Of a stretch of 64,000 bases of DNA, positions 1 through 8,884 are shown piece after piece (position 1 is the stretch's first letter; the number at the start of each line of letters is the position of its first letter). Location of the stretch: contig NZ_CP118480.1 in assembly GCF_030450055.1 (NCBI RefSeq), positions 1,267,415 through 1,331,414 of the forward strand, read 5' to 3'. Position numbers and translations under genes: made by a program. Below the pieces are notes generated by a model, which saw only the letters and a list, made by a program, of their open reading frames with translations, made no database searches and had not been told where the DNA came from. The DNA is from Gallaecimonas kandeliae. GTDB lineage: Bacteria > Pseudomonadota > Gammaproteobacteria > Enterobacterales > Gallaecimonadaceae.

Positions 1-1000
1 TACCGCCGGGGCGCAGCAGTTTCATGGCCTGGAGGTTGATGTCCTTGTAGCCGCGCGCCGCGCTATTGAGGTTGGCCTTGGAGTCCACGAACTTGGGCGG
101 GTCCAGGACGATAACGTCGAACTGGCGGCCTTCAGTGGCGTAGCGGCGCAGCAGGGCGAAGACGTCCTCCTGGACGAAGTCGCAGCGGCTCTCGTCAAGG
201 CCGTTGAGGAGGAGGTTCTCCCGGGCCAGTTCCAGGGCAGGGCCCGACACGTCCACCTGGGTGACGTGCTTGGCGCCGCCCTTGAGGGCATAGGCGCCAA
301 AACCCCCTGTGTAGGAGAAGCAGTTCAGCACCTCCTTGCCTTCCACATAAGGCAGCACGGCGGCGCGGTTGTCCCGCTGGTCCAGGTAGTAGCCGGTCTT
401 GTGGCCCTGGATGAGATCCACCCAGAGCTTGATGCCGTTCTCTTCGATGGCCACCTTCTGGGGCAGTTCGCCTGCGAGGGTCTGCACCAGGGGCTCCAGC
501 TCTTCCTTGCGGCGCACCGCCACGTCGGAGCGTTCATGGATGGTGCAGCCGGGGAAGCGGGCCTTGAGGGCAGCCACTATGGCGTCGCGCCAGATGTCGG
601 CGCCGATGGACAGCAGTTGGCAGACCAGCACATTGTCGTAGCGGTCTATGGTGATGCCCGGCAGGCCGTCGCTCTCGGCCGCCACCACCCGGTAGCCGGT
701 CAGGCCCTCGCGCTGCACCATGGGCTGGCGGCGCTCGTCGGCGGCATGGATGCGGCGGGCAAAGAAGTCGGCGTCCACCTTCTCTTTTTCGTCGAAGGTC
801 CAGACCCGGGCGCGGATCTGCGAGGCAGGCGAGTAGGCGGCCCTGGCCAGCCACTGGCCGTCATGGCTGTAGATCTCTACCGTGTCGCCGGCCTTGGGCT
901 TGCCTTTGAGGTGGTGGACAGCCCCGGCGAAGATCCAGGGATGGCGGCGTTTGACGGATTTCTCGCGGCCTTCGGCCAGAACCAGGGCGTTACGGGGCAT
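1..1000 (-). CDS. rlmI: 23S rRNA (cytosine(1962)-C5)-methyltransferase RlmI, 3' end cut by window edge
   Basis: Class I SAM-dependent methyltransferase that makes m5C in 23S rRNA. 333 codons are visible from the ATG at 998-1000; the gene runs off the left edge, so the C-terminus is missing. The N-terminal ~75 residues ([20 protein letters not shown]) are the PUA RNA-binding part. The methyltransferase core follows, with [10 protein letters not shown] near residue 210, the SAM-binding NCFSYTGGF, and the catalytic-loop DPPKF. This order (PUA, EEHEH linker, Rossmann MTase) is that of RlmI/YccW. It is last in its direction after the chemoreceptor terminator, so it is probably transcribed alone. 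Confidence 0.93.
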   Translation of the reverse strand, partial: MPRNALVLAEGREKSVKRRHPWIFAGAVHHLKGKPKAGDTVEIYSHDGQWLARAAYSPASQIRARVWTFDEKEKVDADFFARRIHAADERRQPMVQREGLTGYRVVAAESDGLPGITIDRYDNVLVCQLLSIGADIWRDAIVAALKARFPGCTIHERSDVAVRRKEELEPLVQTLAGELPQKVAIEENGIKLWVDLIQGHKTGYYLDQRDNRAAVLPYVEGKEVLNCFSYTGGFGAYALKGGAKHVTQVDVSGPALELARENLLLNGLDESRCDFVQEDVFALLRRYATEGRQFDVIVLDPPKFVDSKANLNSAARGYKDINLQAMKLLRPGG

Positions 1001-1051
1001 GGGAGCTGTCTCTTGGGTACAGGGGCCGAGATTGTAGGCCCTGGCGGCGCA

Positions 1052-1079
1052 AATAAAAAGCCGGGCTGGTGCCCGGCTT
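1052..1079 (-). terminator. Rho-independent terminator of the chemoreceptor gene
   Basis: Perfect 9-bp stem (1058-1066 with 1071-1079), loop of 4. On the minus strand it is followed by a T-rich run at 1052-1057. It lies 17 nt past the chemoreceptor stop. Confidence 0.85.
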
Positions 1080-1096
1080 GATGCGCTGGAGAAGGC

Positions 1097-2602
1097 TTAG
1101 ATGCGAAGGCCCTGGAGTATTTCCCCCAGCTTGCGGGCCAGGCCTTGGAGCTCGTGGGTACCGCGGGCGTTGTCTACCGCCGCTTCTTCCACCGACAGCG
1201 ACTGCTGGCGCACCTGGGTGATGTTCTGGGCTATGTCTTCGGCCACGGCGCTCTGTTCTTCGGCGCTGGCGGCGATCTGGGCCATCATCGAGAACACCTG
1301 CTCGGAGTGGCGGGTGATGGTGGTCAGATCCTGGCCGGCCTGGGCGATGAGGGTGCCGCCGTGCTCGGCCTGCTGCACCGTCTTGTCCATCAATCTCGCC
1401 ACCTCGTCGGTGCCGGACTGCAGCTCCTCGATCATCCGCTGGATCTCCACCGTCGCCTGCTGGGTACGGGCGGCGAGGGTACGCACCTCATCGGCGACCA
1501 CGGCGAAGCCGCGGCCCTGCTCGCCGGCCCGGGCCGCTTCGATGGCGGCGTTCAGGGCCAGCAGGTTGGTCTGCTCGGAGATGGCGTTGATGGTGGTGAC
1601 CACTTCGTCGATGCGCCTGGCGTTGTCGTTGACCTTGGTCACGGCTGAGCTGGCTTCGAAGATCTCCCTGGACAGGGCTTCGATGGCGGCGATGGTGTCC
1701 TGGATATTGCGGGCCCCTTTCTGGGACTCGCTGGACGCGTGCTGGGTCTCGGTGGAGGCCTGCTCGGCGTGGACAGCCACTTCCTTGACGGTGGCGCTCA
1801 TCTCTTCCATGGCGGTGGCCAGGGAGTCCAGGCTCTGGCGCTGGTTCTGGGCCAGGCCTTCGGTATTGGCGGCCTGGCCGCGGAAGGTGTCGGCGGAATG
1901 GCCGAGGGCGTCGCTGCTGTCCTTGATCAGCTTCACCAACTGGTGCTGGCGCTCGGCCAGGCGGTCGATGGCGATGGCCAGGGACGAAAACTCGTCACGG
2001 ACAGGGAAGAAGTTGAGGCGGAAGGTGAGATCCCCGTCGGCCACCCGGGTGATGGCTTGTACCTGGCTGAAGAGGGCGCCGCCGATGAAGGTGGAGACGT
2101 AGTAGGTGATGATGCCGAGGATCACCAGGGCGACGGCCAGCAGCAGCAGGTAGTCCTTACTGGTGGCCCAGAATTCGGCCTTCTCGAGCTTTGCTTCCTG
2201 GCCCAGCCACCAGCCCTTGCCAGGGACTTGGGCGGCAGCGGCGGCCTGGCCTTTGACGATGCCAGGACCGTCACGCAGGGCATCGAGGTCGGTGTCCATG
2301 GCGCTGAAGCCGGGCAGGGCGTTGCCGTTGTCGTCCATCAGCACAAAGCGGGCGCCGGCAGCCTTGAGCAGGGTCGTGGCCTGTTGCCGGTCGAGGCCGG
2401 CCAGGCCGTCGGCCAAGGCCTTGACCTCACTGTTGATGCCCTGCACCTGCTCCTGTTCGAAGGCGCTGAGATCGCGACTGATGCCGATGGCGGCCAGCAG
2501 CACCATCATCAGCATGGGCAGGCCGAACAGCAGGAAGAGTTTTTCCTGGAGTTTGAGATGGATGAGATAACGGTCGATCCAGCGAAACTTCACTTCGCGC
2601 AT
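1097..2602 (-). CDS. Methyl-accepting chemotaxis protein, small periplasmic sensor
   Basis: Transmembrane chemoreceptor of 501 aa that signals to CheA/CheW. Two membrane helices (about residues 21-41 and 150-173) bracket a short periplasmic domain of ~108 residues that I do not recognise. A HAMP linker (~174-228) and a long cytoplasmic coiled coil follow. The conserved hairpin tip is clear ([18 protein letters not shown], about 343-360, then [15 protein letters not shown]). There is no C-terminal NWETF-type CheR tether. The start is the ATG with GAGG 7 nt upstream. It stands alone with its own terminator. The ligand cannot be told from sequence. Confidence 0.92.
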   Translation of the reverse strand: MREVKFRWIDRYLIHLKLQEKLFLLFGLPMLMMVLLAAIGISRDLSAFEQEQVQGINSEVKALADGLAGLDRQQATTLLKAAGARFVLMDDNGNALPGFSAMDTDLDALRDGPGIVKGQAAAAAQVPGKGWWLGQEAKLEKAEFWATSKDYLLLLAVALVILGIITYYVSTFIGGALFSQVQAITRVADGDLTFRLNFFPVRDEFSSLAIAIDRLAERQHQLVKLIKDSSDALGHSADTFRGQAANTEGLAQNQRQSLDSLATAMEEMSATVKEVAVHAEQASTETQHASSESQKGARNIQDTIAAIEALSREIFEASSAVTKVNDNARRIDEVVTTINAISEQTNLLALNAAIEAARAGEQGRGFAVVADEVRTLAARTQQATVEIQRMIEELQSGTDEVARLMDKTVQQAEHGGTLIAQAGQDLTTITRHSEQVFSMMAQIAASAEEQSAVAEDIAQNITQVRQQSLSVEEAAVDNARGTHELQGLARKLGEILQGLRI

Positions 2603-2695
2603 GGGGAGTCCTCAAAGCAAGGGGGCATGTCGTTGTTGTTGTCGGCCTTGGCGGCACAAACTTGACGGTCTGTCTGGTGCCAGCAAAGAGCATGC

Positions 2696-3199
2696 CTATT
2701 TTACGCGAGGAGGGGGTAAGCCTGCATCCAGGGCAGCCAGGGCGGCTTTCAAGGCTGTGAGCTTGGCCTCACCTTCGGCCAGTTGTTCCTGGCTGATGCC
2801 CTGAGCCTTGCCCTTTTCGATGAGCTTCTCAAGCTGGGCCACCTTGGCGCGGGCCGCCACCTGGAAGCTGGCCACCAGGGCCTGGTGGCGGTCGTTCTCC
2901 CGCTTGAGGTAGGCATCGGGGTCGTCCATCGGTTGTGGAGCCTGGGGCTGGTGCTGGCCTATGGGTGGCGCCATGACGTCGGTCAGGGGCACGGCCGGCA
3001 AAGGCTTAGGCTCGGCAGCCTTGTCTGTAGCCGCCTGGGCGGTTTGCGGCGCGGGGGGCGGCTCATCCCAAGGCGGGACATTGAAGGGGTTATCCACCGG
3101 CCTCGGGCTCAGGGCCAGTTGCCTGGTGTCGGTGTTGTCCGCCGGCCAGAGGTAGCCGATAAGCAGCAGTAAGGGCAGGGCCAGCAACCATTTTTTCAC
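2696..3199 (-). CDS. Small membrane-anchored, proline-rich protein of the phospholipase unit
   Basis: No family recognised. 167 aa with three visible parts: an N-terminal hydrophobic anchor or uncleaved signal (MKKWLLALPLLLLIGYL), a Pro/Ala-rich linker (~residues 30-85, PPWDEPPPAP), and a charged helical tail (~105-160, Lys/Glu/Ala-rich, probably coiled coil). It starts with GTG in a GTGA overlap with the stop of the preceding SurA-like gene, so it is translationally coupled and third in the phospholipase operon. The anchor-linker-helix layout recalls lipase-specific foldases, but it is far shorter; that parallel is inference only. Confidence 0.7.
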   Translation of the reverse strand: MKKWLLALPLLLLIGYLWPADNTDTRQLALSPRPVDNPFNVPPWDEPPPAPQTAQAATDKAAEPKPLPAVPLTDVMAPPIGQHQPQAPQPMDDPDAYLKRENDRHQALVASFQVAARAKVAQLEKLIEKGKAQGISQEQLAEGEAKLTALKAALAALDAGLPPPRVK

Positions 3200-4197
3200 G
3201 GCGTTTCCTTCCTCAGTTGTGCCAACAGGGCCTGCCAGTTGGCCTTGGCTTTTTCCTTGGCCAGGGCCTGCCTGGCCACGTAGGCCACGGTCTCGGAGTC
3301 GGCGGCCGGCAGCTCGTAGTGGCGCTCCAGCACTTCCACCTGGCCGTAACGGCCCGAAGGCAGGCGGATGGCCGGTGAACGCCCCTGTTCTGGGGTGACG
3401 AAGGCCAGGGTCTTGAGCACATCCCCCTGGGCCTGGGGCCTCTCCAACAGCACCGGAGCGGAAGGCGGCAGCTTGGCCAGCGTTTCCTGGTCTGGCGCCT
3501 CGAAGAGCCTTACCTTGACCCAGGCCAACTCGCGAAAGTCCGCCTGGTGGGCCTGGTAGTAGTCGGCAATTTCGCCTGCCGTGACGCTGGCCGCCAGGCG
3601 CTTGAGTTCCGCGTTTTCATGATGGGGGTCACCCGCCAGGCCTAGCCTTTCCATCAGCCAGACCCTGTCCAGGCGGTTTTCCACCAGGGTGCGGGAGCAG
3701 GTCAACCTGTCGGCCGGCCAGCCCAGCCAGCCTGGTGCCAGCGCCAGCTTGGCCTCTTGCCACAAAAGCCCGGCGAGGCCTGCCTGGTTGCCGTCTTGAA
3801 GCAGCAACCGTTCCTGGAGGTTGAGTCCTTGAAGGTCGGTGGCGCTCCACTGCTTGCCGTCCAGTTCCAGGATGGTGCCGGTAAAGCGGGCGCGCTGCTG
3901 GGCGGCCTTGGCCTGGTCCTGAATGTAGGGCGCTATCAGGGCCAGCCACTGCTCGTCCAACTGGCGTTGGTAGCTGCTGCCCACCCGGGACTGGGCCCTA
4001 AGGGCTTCGCCGTAATGGGCGCGGGCATAGGGACCCAGCAGGGCGTCGTCGGCCAGTTGCGTCGCCACCTTCTTGGCCGGCAGCCGGCTCATGTCGGCCA
4101 GGCGGCCGAGCAGGGCATCGTCGGGACAGGCGGCCCGCAGGGGGCCGCCGAACAGGACCAGCGCCAGGGCGCCGGCCAGCTTAACGTTGCATCGCAT
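3196..4197 (-). CDS. SurA/PpiC-like periplasmic folding factor
   Basis: 333 aa with a signal peptide (MRCNVKLAGALALVLFGGPLRA, cleavage near A22). The middle carries the typical pre-PpiC helix (TAGEIADYYQAHQADFRE, ~210-227). Next come a parvulin-like strand (WVKVRLFEAP) and the usual C-terminal helix of SurA/PpiD proteins (VAYVARQALAKEKAKANWQ). The parvulin core looks eroded, so it may be a chaperone rather than an active prolyl isomerase. The start codon lies inside the end of the phospholipase gene (17-nt overlap) and its stop overlaps the next start. This suggests a helper dedicated to the secreted enzyme. Confidence 0.72.
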   Translation of the reverse strand: MRCNVKLAGALALVLFGGPLRAACPDDALLGRLADMSRLPAKKVATQLADDALLGPYARAHYGEALRAQSRVGSSYQRQLDEQWLALIAPYIQDQAKAAQQRARFTGTILELDGKQWSATDLQGLNLQERLLLQDGNQAGLAGLLWQEAKLALAPGWLGWPADRLTCSRTLVENRLDRVWLMERLGLAGDPHHENAELKRLAASVTAGEIADYYQAHQADFRELAWVKVRLFEAPDQETLAKLPPSAPVLLERPQAQGDVLKTLAFVTPEQGRSPAIRLPSGRYGQVEVLERHYELPAADSETVAYVARQALAKEKAKANWQALLAQLRKETP

Positions 4198-5185
4198 GGT
4201 TCAGCACCTTGACCACCATGGCGATGGCATGGGGGATGACGATGCGTCCGACAGTGATCCTGTCGTTCTGATCCTGTGAGCTCAGCACCAGGCCGCCCTG
4301 GCTGTAGGAGATGTCGCCGCCTTCGGTGAGCAGGGGGCGGATGTCATCGTCACTGACCGGCACGTCCTCGAAGTCGGCCAGGGCCGTTGTCACCAGGGCC
4401 GGGTCGTTGAGGTGCTCGCTGTCGTAGTAATCCCTTACCCAGGATTCCCAGCCGGAGTGGTTCAGGGCCGAGGTGGTCCAGGTGTGGTGGGGCTGGAGCA
4501 GATCGGTGGAATGCAGGCTGTAGCCCAGGGCATCGACGCTGTGGCTGGCCAGGTAACGGCCGTACCAGTACTGGGCCAGGTTGTCGATGGGCTGGAAGGG
4601 CATGGTCTCGAAGTCCTCGTACATGCTGTAGGTCGAGGTGCTGCCCTGGCGGTAGTGGGCTTCGGTAATACCGTAGCTGTTGTACTTGGAGCCGTCGCCG
4701 AACCAGCCGCCCTTGCCGCCGGGGCCGTCGTCCAGGTGGTCGCCCTTGAGCCAGGTGGCGGCCAGGTTGTCCACGTCGCCCCAGACGGTGAGCTTGGCGT
4801 AGTTGTAGCCGCCGTAGTCGTTACCGTGGGCGTCCGGGCCCTGGGTGTGGTTCTGGAAGTGCCAGTAGGAGGTGTAGGAGACGATGCTGTCCAGGGTGCC
4901 CCAGAGGGGGGCCTTGACGCAGTCGCCGGTGACGGCGCCGCACAGGTAGGTGTCTTCGAAGTCGTCCACGTCATAGGCCCCTTGGCCCAGGCGTTCGGCC
5001 AACTGGGCCACCGTCAGTCCTGCCTGGCTGGCGTATTGGGCCAGTTTGGCGTACTGGGTGCTGTCCGGGTGGGCAGCCATGTAGTTGACGGCGTCGATGA
5101 CGATGCGTTTGTGGGTTTCCTGGGTGAATGCCTGGGCCTGGTGGGCCAGCAGGCAGGGCAGGGCTGCGAGCAGGAGCTTTTTCAT
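4181..5185 (-). CDS. Secreted phospholipase C / P1-nuclease-like zinc enzyme
   Basis: 334 aa, Sec signal peptide (MKKLLLAALPCLLAHQAQA), mature protein starting near F20. The start FTQETHKRIVIDAV is the helix that opens zinc-dependent phospholipase C/S1-P1 nuclease folds. Further His/Asp clusters are visible: YWHFQNHTQGPDAHG (~105-125) and, in the position of the family's second metal site, LGYSLHSTDLLQPHHTW (~232-248). A Gly/Asp-rich loop lies between them. Substrate (phospholipid or nucleic acid) cannot be assigned. It is first of three overlapping genes with the SurA-like and anchored proteins. An imperfect inverted repeat precedes it. Confidence 0.75.
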   Translation of the reverse strand: MKKLLLAALPCLLAHQAQAFTQETHKRIVIDAVNYMAAHPDSTQYAKLAQYASQAGLTVAQLAERLGQGAYDVDDFEDTYLCGAVTGDCVKAPLWGTLDSIVSYTSYWHFQNHTQGPDAHGNDYGGYNYAKLTVWGDVDNLAATWLKGDHLDDGPGGKGGWFGDGSKYNSYGITEAHYRQGSTSTYSMYEDFETMPFQPIDNLAQYWYGRYLASHSVDALGYSLHSTDLLQPHHTWTTSALNHSGWESWVRDYYDSEHLNDPALVTTALADFEDVPVSDDDIRPLLTEGGDISYSQGGLVLSSQDQNDRITVGRIVIPHAIAMVVKVLNHAMQR

Positions 5186-5194
5186 TTGTCCATT

Positions 5195-5232
5195 CCCTTA
5201 GTGTTGTTGTTAAACCGCCTTTAACCTAAGGG
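5195..5232. repeat. Nested inverted repeat before the phospholipase gene
   Basis: CCCTTAG (5195-5201) and GTTAAA (5209-5214) are mirrored by the contiguous TTTAAC-CTAAGGG (5220-5232), with a 5-nt centre. It begins 10 nt upstream of the phospholipase start and would fold in its 5' leader, or serve as an operator. No known binding motif recognised. Confidence 0.5.
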
Positions 5233-5300
5233 AAACAAATGACGAAAAAATGGCAGCTAAGTGAATGGCATCAATGGCTTGGGAGAAAAGCGATCTGCAT

Positions 5301-5326
5301 AAAAAAGCCGGCTGATGCCGGCTTTT
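5301..5326 (-). terminator. rimO: Rho-independent terminator after rimO
   Basis: AAAGCCGGC / GCCGGCTTT hairpin with a 4-nt loop and A/T runs on both sides. It sits directly after the rimO stop and could also stop transcription coming from the other side. Confidence 0.85.
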
Positions 5327-5328
5327 TC

Positions 5329-6645
5329 TCAGATCTTGCTGCCCCAGAGGTCATACTCGTCGGCGTTGTCTATGGTCACCTTGACGATGTCGCCGGGCTT
5401 CACACCCTGCTCGCCGTTGAGGTAGACGACGCCGTCGATCTCGGGGGCGTCGCCCTTGGTGCGGCCTATGGCGCCCTCTTTGTCCACCTCGTCGATCAGC
5501 ACGTCCTGGACAGAGCCCACCTTGCGCTGCAGCTTGGCGGCGGAGATCCGTTGCTGGGCTTCCATGAAGCGGGCGAAGCGCTCTTCCTTCACCGCTTCGT
5601 CGACGGGGCTCGGCAGGGCGTTGGCGGCGGCCCCTTCAACGGGGCTGTATTTGAAGCAGCCGACGCGGTCCAGTTCAGCTTCGGTGATGAAGTCCAGCAG
5701 CATCTGGAAGTCGTCCTCGGTCTCGCCGGGGAAGCCGACGATGAAGGTGGAGCGCAGCGTCAGGTCCGGCACGTCGCGGCGCCAGCGCTGGATGCGCTCC
5801 AGGGTGCGTTCCACCTGGCCGGGGCGCTTCATCTGCTTGAGGATGGCGGGGCTGGCGTGTTGCAGCGGCATGTCGAGGTAAGGCAGCACCTTGCCCTCGG
5901 CCATCAGCGGTATGACGTTGTCCACGTGGGGGTAGGGGTAGACGTAGTGGAGCCGGGTCCAGACCCCCAGCTCGCCGAGGGCCTCGGTCAGCTGGTACAT
6001 GTCGGATTTGACCGGGCGGCCGTTCCAGAAGTCGGTGCGGTGCTTGATGTCGACGCCGTAGGCGGAGGTGTCCTGGCTTATCACCAGCAGTTCCTTGACG
6101 CCGGCGTTGACCAGCCGCTCGGCCTCGCTCAGTACCTGGCCCACGGGGCGGGATACCAGATCGCCACGCATGCTGGGGATGATGCAGAAGCTGCAGCGGT
6201 GGTTGCAGCCTTCACTGATCTTCAGGTAGGCGTAGTGGCGCGGGGTCAGCTTGACGCCCTGGGGCGGCACCAGATCCAGGAAGGGGTTGTGGCCTTTCTG
6301 CTGGGGCAGGTGCTCGTGGACCTTGTCCAGCACCGCCTCATAGGCGTGGGGACCTGTGATACCCAGCACATGCGGGTGGATCTCGCGGATCTCGTCTTCC
6401 TTGGCACCCAGGCAGCCGGTGACTATGACCTTGCCGTTCTCATTGAGGGCTTCGCCGATGGCGTCCAGGGATTCCTGCACGGCGCTGTCGATAAAGCCGC
6501 AGGTGTTGACGATCACCAGGTCGGCGTCGTTGTAGCTGGGGACTATGTTGTAGCCCTCGGTGCGAAGCTGGGTCAGGATCCGCTCGGAATCCACCAGATT
6601 CTTGGGGCAGCCAAGGCTGACGAAGCCTATGGTCTGGTTGCTCAT
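5329..6645 (-). CDS. rimO: Ribosomal protein uS12 methylthiotransferase RimO
   Basis: Radical-SAM enzyme that adds a methylthio group to Asp88 of ribosomal protein S12. 438 aa, the family's usual length. The N-terminal MTTase domain has its three cluster cysteines C13 (LGCPKN), C49 (VNTCGF) and C78 (TGCLG). The radical-SAM triad is C147/C151/C154 ([10 protein letters not shown]). A TRAM domain closes the protein (~375-438). The frame stays open further upstream, but the ATG at 6643-6645 has a GAGG 7 nt before it and matches the family start [16 protein letters not shown]. Monocistronic, with its own terminator and divergent from sixA. Confidence 0.97.
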   Translation of the reverse strand: MSNQTIGFVSLGCPKNLVDSERILTQLRTEGYNIVPSYNDADLVIVNTCGFIDSAVQESLDAIGEALNENGKVIVTGCLGAKEDEIREIHPHVLGITGPHAYEAVLDKVHEHLPQQKGHNPFLDLVPPQGVKLTPRHYAYLKISEGCNHRCSFCIIPSMRGDLVSRPVGQVLSEAERLVNAGVKELLVISQDTSAYGVDIKHRTDFWNGRPVKSDMYQLTEALGELGVWTRLHYVYPYPHVDNVIPLMAEGKVLPYLDMPLQHASPAILKQMKRPGQVERTLERIQRWRRDVPDLTLRSTFIVGFPGETEDDFQMLLDFITEAELDRVGCFKYSPVEGAAANALPSPVDEAVKEERFARFMEAQQRISAAKLQRKVGSVQDVLIDEVDKEGAIGRTKGDAPEIDGVVYLNGEQGVKPGDIVKVTIDNADEYDLWGSKI

Positions 6646-6727
6646 GAACACCTCGAAAAACTGGCACGGCAAAAGGCGGCATAGTTTACTCAAGGATGAG
6701 CAGAACTGCATCCGAAGAAAGCGAGAT

Positions 6728-7204
6728 ATGGCCCGCATCCTCACCCTCATCCGTCACGCCAAGTCCAGCTGGCGCCATCCTGAGCTCGATGACAAGCTGC
6801 GGCCTCTTGGCGGGCGCGGCTATCGGCAGTTGGCGGTGATGGCCGGGGAACTGGCCGGCTGGCCAAGACCTGAGCAGGTGCTAGTGTCAGACGCGGTGCG
6901 CACTTACAGCACAGCCCTTGGTCTCAAGGTGGCCGGCGCCTTTGCCAAGGCCCCCCTGGTGCTGGAACCTGGCCTTTACCTGGCGGGGGCCGAGGCGCTC
7001 CTTGCCTGCTGCCAGGCCCATGACAGCCCCCACCTGGCCTTGGTGGCCCACAACCCTGGCCTGGAGGCGCTGATGGCAAGGCTTGGCCTGCCTAGGCCCA
7101 TGCCAACCCTGGCAGCAGCCCAGCTGGAACTGGCCGGCGACTGGCAGGCGCCGGGGCGGGTCAAACTGCGCCACTATTGCCTGCCGGCGGAACTGTTCCA
7201 ATAA
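6728..7204 (+). CDS. sixA: Phosphohistidine phosphatase SixA
   Basis: Histidine-phosphatase-superfamily enzyme of 158 aa; E. coli SixA, which acts on phosphohistidine in phosphotransfer proteins such as ArcB and the nitrogen PTS, is similar in length. The catalytic RHA motif is at the N-terminus (LIRHAKSSW), with a second conserved His in [11 protein letters not shown] chose the ATG at 6728 because the family begins almost directly at the RHG/RHA strand; earlier in-frame starts would add an unrelated extension overlapping rimO. Divergent from rimO, 82 nt between starts. Confidence 0.88.
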   Translation: MARILTLIRHAKSSWRHPELDDKLRPLGGRGYRQLAVMAGELAGWPRPEQVLVSDAVRTYSTALGLKVAGAFAKAPLVLEPGLYLAGAEALLACCQAHDSPHLALVAHNPGLEALMARLGLPRPMPTLAAAQLELAGDWQAPGRVKLRHYCLPAELFQ

Positions 7205-7344
7205 GGCGATGACATTGGTCGGGATATTGGGGGTTTTCTGGGGGCGCAGCTGCATTATCATAGGCACCCCGGGCTCGCGCTGGGCCTAAGCTTGTATAAA
7301 GGCTTGGGCCGGCTACGCAGCCACCCTGATGTATAGGTGAAGCA

Positions 7345-7989
7345 ATGACAGCTGATGCAGGAAACAACGCCGTCACGGTGAGGCGCAAGGTGGAGATCCC
7401 CGTCCTGGGGGGCCGCTACCTGGCGACTTTCATTACCTTCGACAACCTGCCCGACGGCAAGGAGCACTTTGCCCTGGCGCTGGGTGACTGGCAGCGGGAC
7501 AAGCCGCTGGTGCGCATGCACTCGGAATGCGTGACGGGTGACGTCTTCCTGTCGGCCCGTTGTGACTGTGGCCCCCAGCTGGAAGAGGCCATAGTACGCA
7601 TCAGCGCCGAGGGCGGCGTCATCCTCTACCTGCGCCAGGAAGGGCGTGGCATAGGCCTTATCAACAAGCTCGATGCCTACGCCAAACAGGACGAAGGCCT
7701 CAATACCTACGAGGCCAACAGGGCCCTGGGCTTCGAAGATGACCAGCGTGATTTCGGTGTGGCAGCCCTGATGCTCAAGGCCCTGGGCCTTGACCATATC
7801 CGCCTGCTCACCAACAACCCCCGCAAGATTGAGCAGCTCGAGAGCCACGGCATCCATGTGGATGAGCGGGTCGGCACCCGTGTCTACCGCAACGACCATA
7901 ACGAGCGTTACCTGGCGGCGAAAAAGGAAGAGGGGCGCCATGCCCTGGGCGGCGACGACGATTGTTGCCCCTTCCACAGCAAGTATTGA
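7345..7989 (+). CDS. ribA: GTP cyclohydrolase II
   Basis: First step of riboflavin synthesis: opens GTP to the diamino-pyrimidinone phosphate, releasing formate and pyrophosphate. 214 aa, stand-alone RibA without a fused RibB domain. Zinc cysteines C62, C73, C75 (HSECVTGDVFLSARCDCG), catalytic loop LRQEGRGIGL (~97-106) and the C-terminal LLTNNPRK are all present. No FMN riboswitch consensus is visible in the 140-nt leader. A 9-bp hairpin (7283-7310) lies there instead. Followed by its own terminator. Confidence 0.96.
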   Translation: MTADAGNNAVTVRRKVEIPVLGGRYLATFITFDNLPDGKEHFALALGDWQRDKPLVRMHSECVTGDVFLSARCDCGPQLEEAIVRISAEGGVILYLRQEGRGIGLINKLDAYAKQDEGLNTYEANRALGFEDDQRDFGVAALMLKALGLDHIRLLTNNPRKIEQLESHGIHVDERVGTRVYRNDHNERYLAAKKEEGRHALGGDDDCCPFHSKY

Positions 7990-8005
7990 TTTAAGCCCAG
8001 TTCCC

Positions 8006-8030
8006 AAAGGCCGTGTTAGCGGCCTTTTTC
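8006..8030 (+). terminator. ribA: Terminator after ribA
   Basis: 8-bp stem AAAGGCCG/CGGCCTTT with a 6-nt loop and a T run, 17 nt past the ribA stop. Confidence 0.8.
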
Positions 8031-8038
8031 TTTGGCCT

Positions 8039-8833
8039 TCAGTAGGGCTTGTTCAATAGCTTGAACAGTCGTCCTTTCCAGGACGGCGCTTTTTTCATCT
8101 CATCGAGCAGCGCCGCAAATTCATGGGTCAGTACCGTCCAGAAACGCTGATCGGCTGGCGCCTTGACCACACCATAACGGCAAGGTTCGTTCTCTGGGGT
8201 GAAAGTGCCGAACATTTTGTCCCAGATGATTAACACCCCGGCAAAATTCCTGTCCAGGTAATCCGGGTTTTGGGCGTGATGCACCCTGTGATGGGAGGGG
8301 GTATTGAGCCAGCTTTCCAAAAAGCCCCAACGGCGGGGACTTGGGGAATGGATAAAAAACTGAAATGCCAAGTTCAGTGCCACCATCATCACTATCCAGG
8401 CAGGCGCAAATCCCAACCAGGCCAGCGGCGCCCAGAACAGCCACATCCCCACCAGGGGGTAAAAGAGCGACTGGCGCAGTGCCGTCGAATAATTGAGCTG
8501 TTCCGAAGAATGGTGCACCACATGGGCCGCCCACAACCAGTGGCAGCGATGGGAGCAGCGGTGGAACCAGTAATAAAGGAAGTCCTGGGCGATACAGAGG
8601 GCGAGGAAAGCCCAGGGCCCGGCGGGCAGCTCGAATAGCCGGTGCTCGTATAGCCAGCGGTAAAGCAAAAGGGCAGGGAACCACATCAGGTATTCGGCCA
8701 ATTGGTAACTGCCGGCCAGCAGGAAATTCTGCAGCCATTCCCTTTTTTGATATCGCTCCGGGTGCTGGTATTGTTCAAAAAAAACCATGCCGATGAAGAT
8801 CGGCGCCATCAACAATAAAAGCAGGTTATCCAT
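8039..8833 (-). CDS. Sterol desaturase / fatty acid hydroxylase family membrane protein
   Basis: 264 aa di-iron membrane oxygenase. The histidine boxes are complete: HRCSH (HX3H), HVVHH (HX2HH) and HHRVHH, spaced as in the fatty-acid hydroxylase superfamily. At least four hydrophobic stretches flank them. Substrate unknown; bacterial members act on lipids, carotenoids or alkylglycerols. I start at the ATG 8831-8833 (MDNLLLLLMAP) with GAGGA upstream. The frame remains open for 650 nt more, but that region is the antisense of the AraC gene. It diverges from that regulator, which may control it. Confidence 0.85.
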   Translation of the reverse strand: MDNLLLLLMAPIFIGMVFFEQYQHPERYQKREWLQNFLLAGSYQLAEYLMWFPALLLYRWLYEHRLFELPAGPWAFLALCIAQDFLYYWFHRCSHRCHWLWAAHVVHHSSEQLNYSTALRQSLFYPLVGMWLFWAPLAWLGFAPAWIVMMVALNLAFQFFIHSPSPRRWGFLESWLNTPSHHRVHHAQNPDYLDRNFAGVLIIWDKMFGTFTPENEPCRYGVVKAPADQRFWTVLTHEFAALLDEMKKAPSWKGRLFKLLNKPY

Positions 8834-8884
8834 GGAAAGGTCCTCAAGCCATTTTCCGCTGACCTTGGCCGAAAAGGCCCATCC

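Noticed and set aside
1005-1022. LexA-like CTGT...ACAG before rlmI
   Set aside because: The spacing is 9 nt where LexA needs 8, and rlmI is not an SOS gene.
5239-5330. Possible Trp-rich leader peptide (MTKKWQLSEWHQW) before a terminator on the plus strand
   Set aside because: No plus-strand biosynthetic gene follows; the hairpin is the rimO terminator, and rimO is on the other strand.
7205-7344. FMN riboswitch before ribA
   Set aside because: None of the conserved RFN-element blocks are present; only a single 9-bp hairpin.
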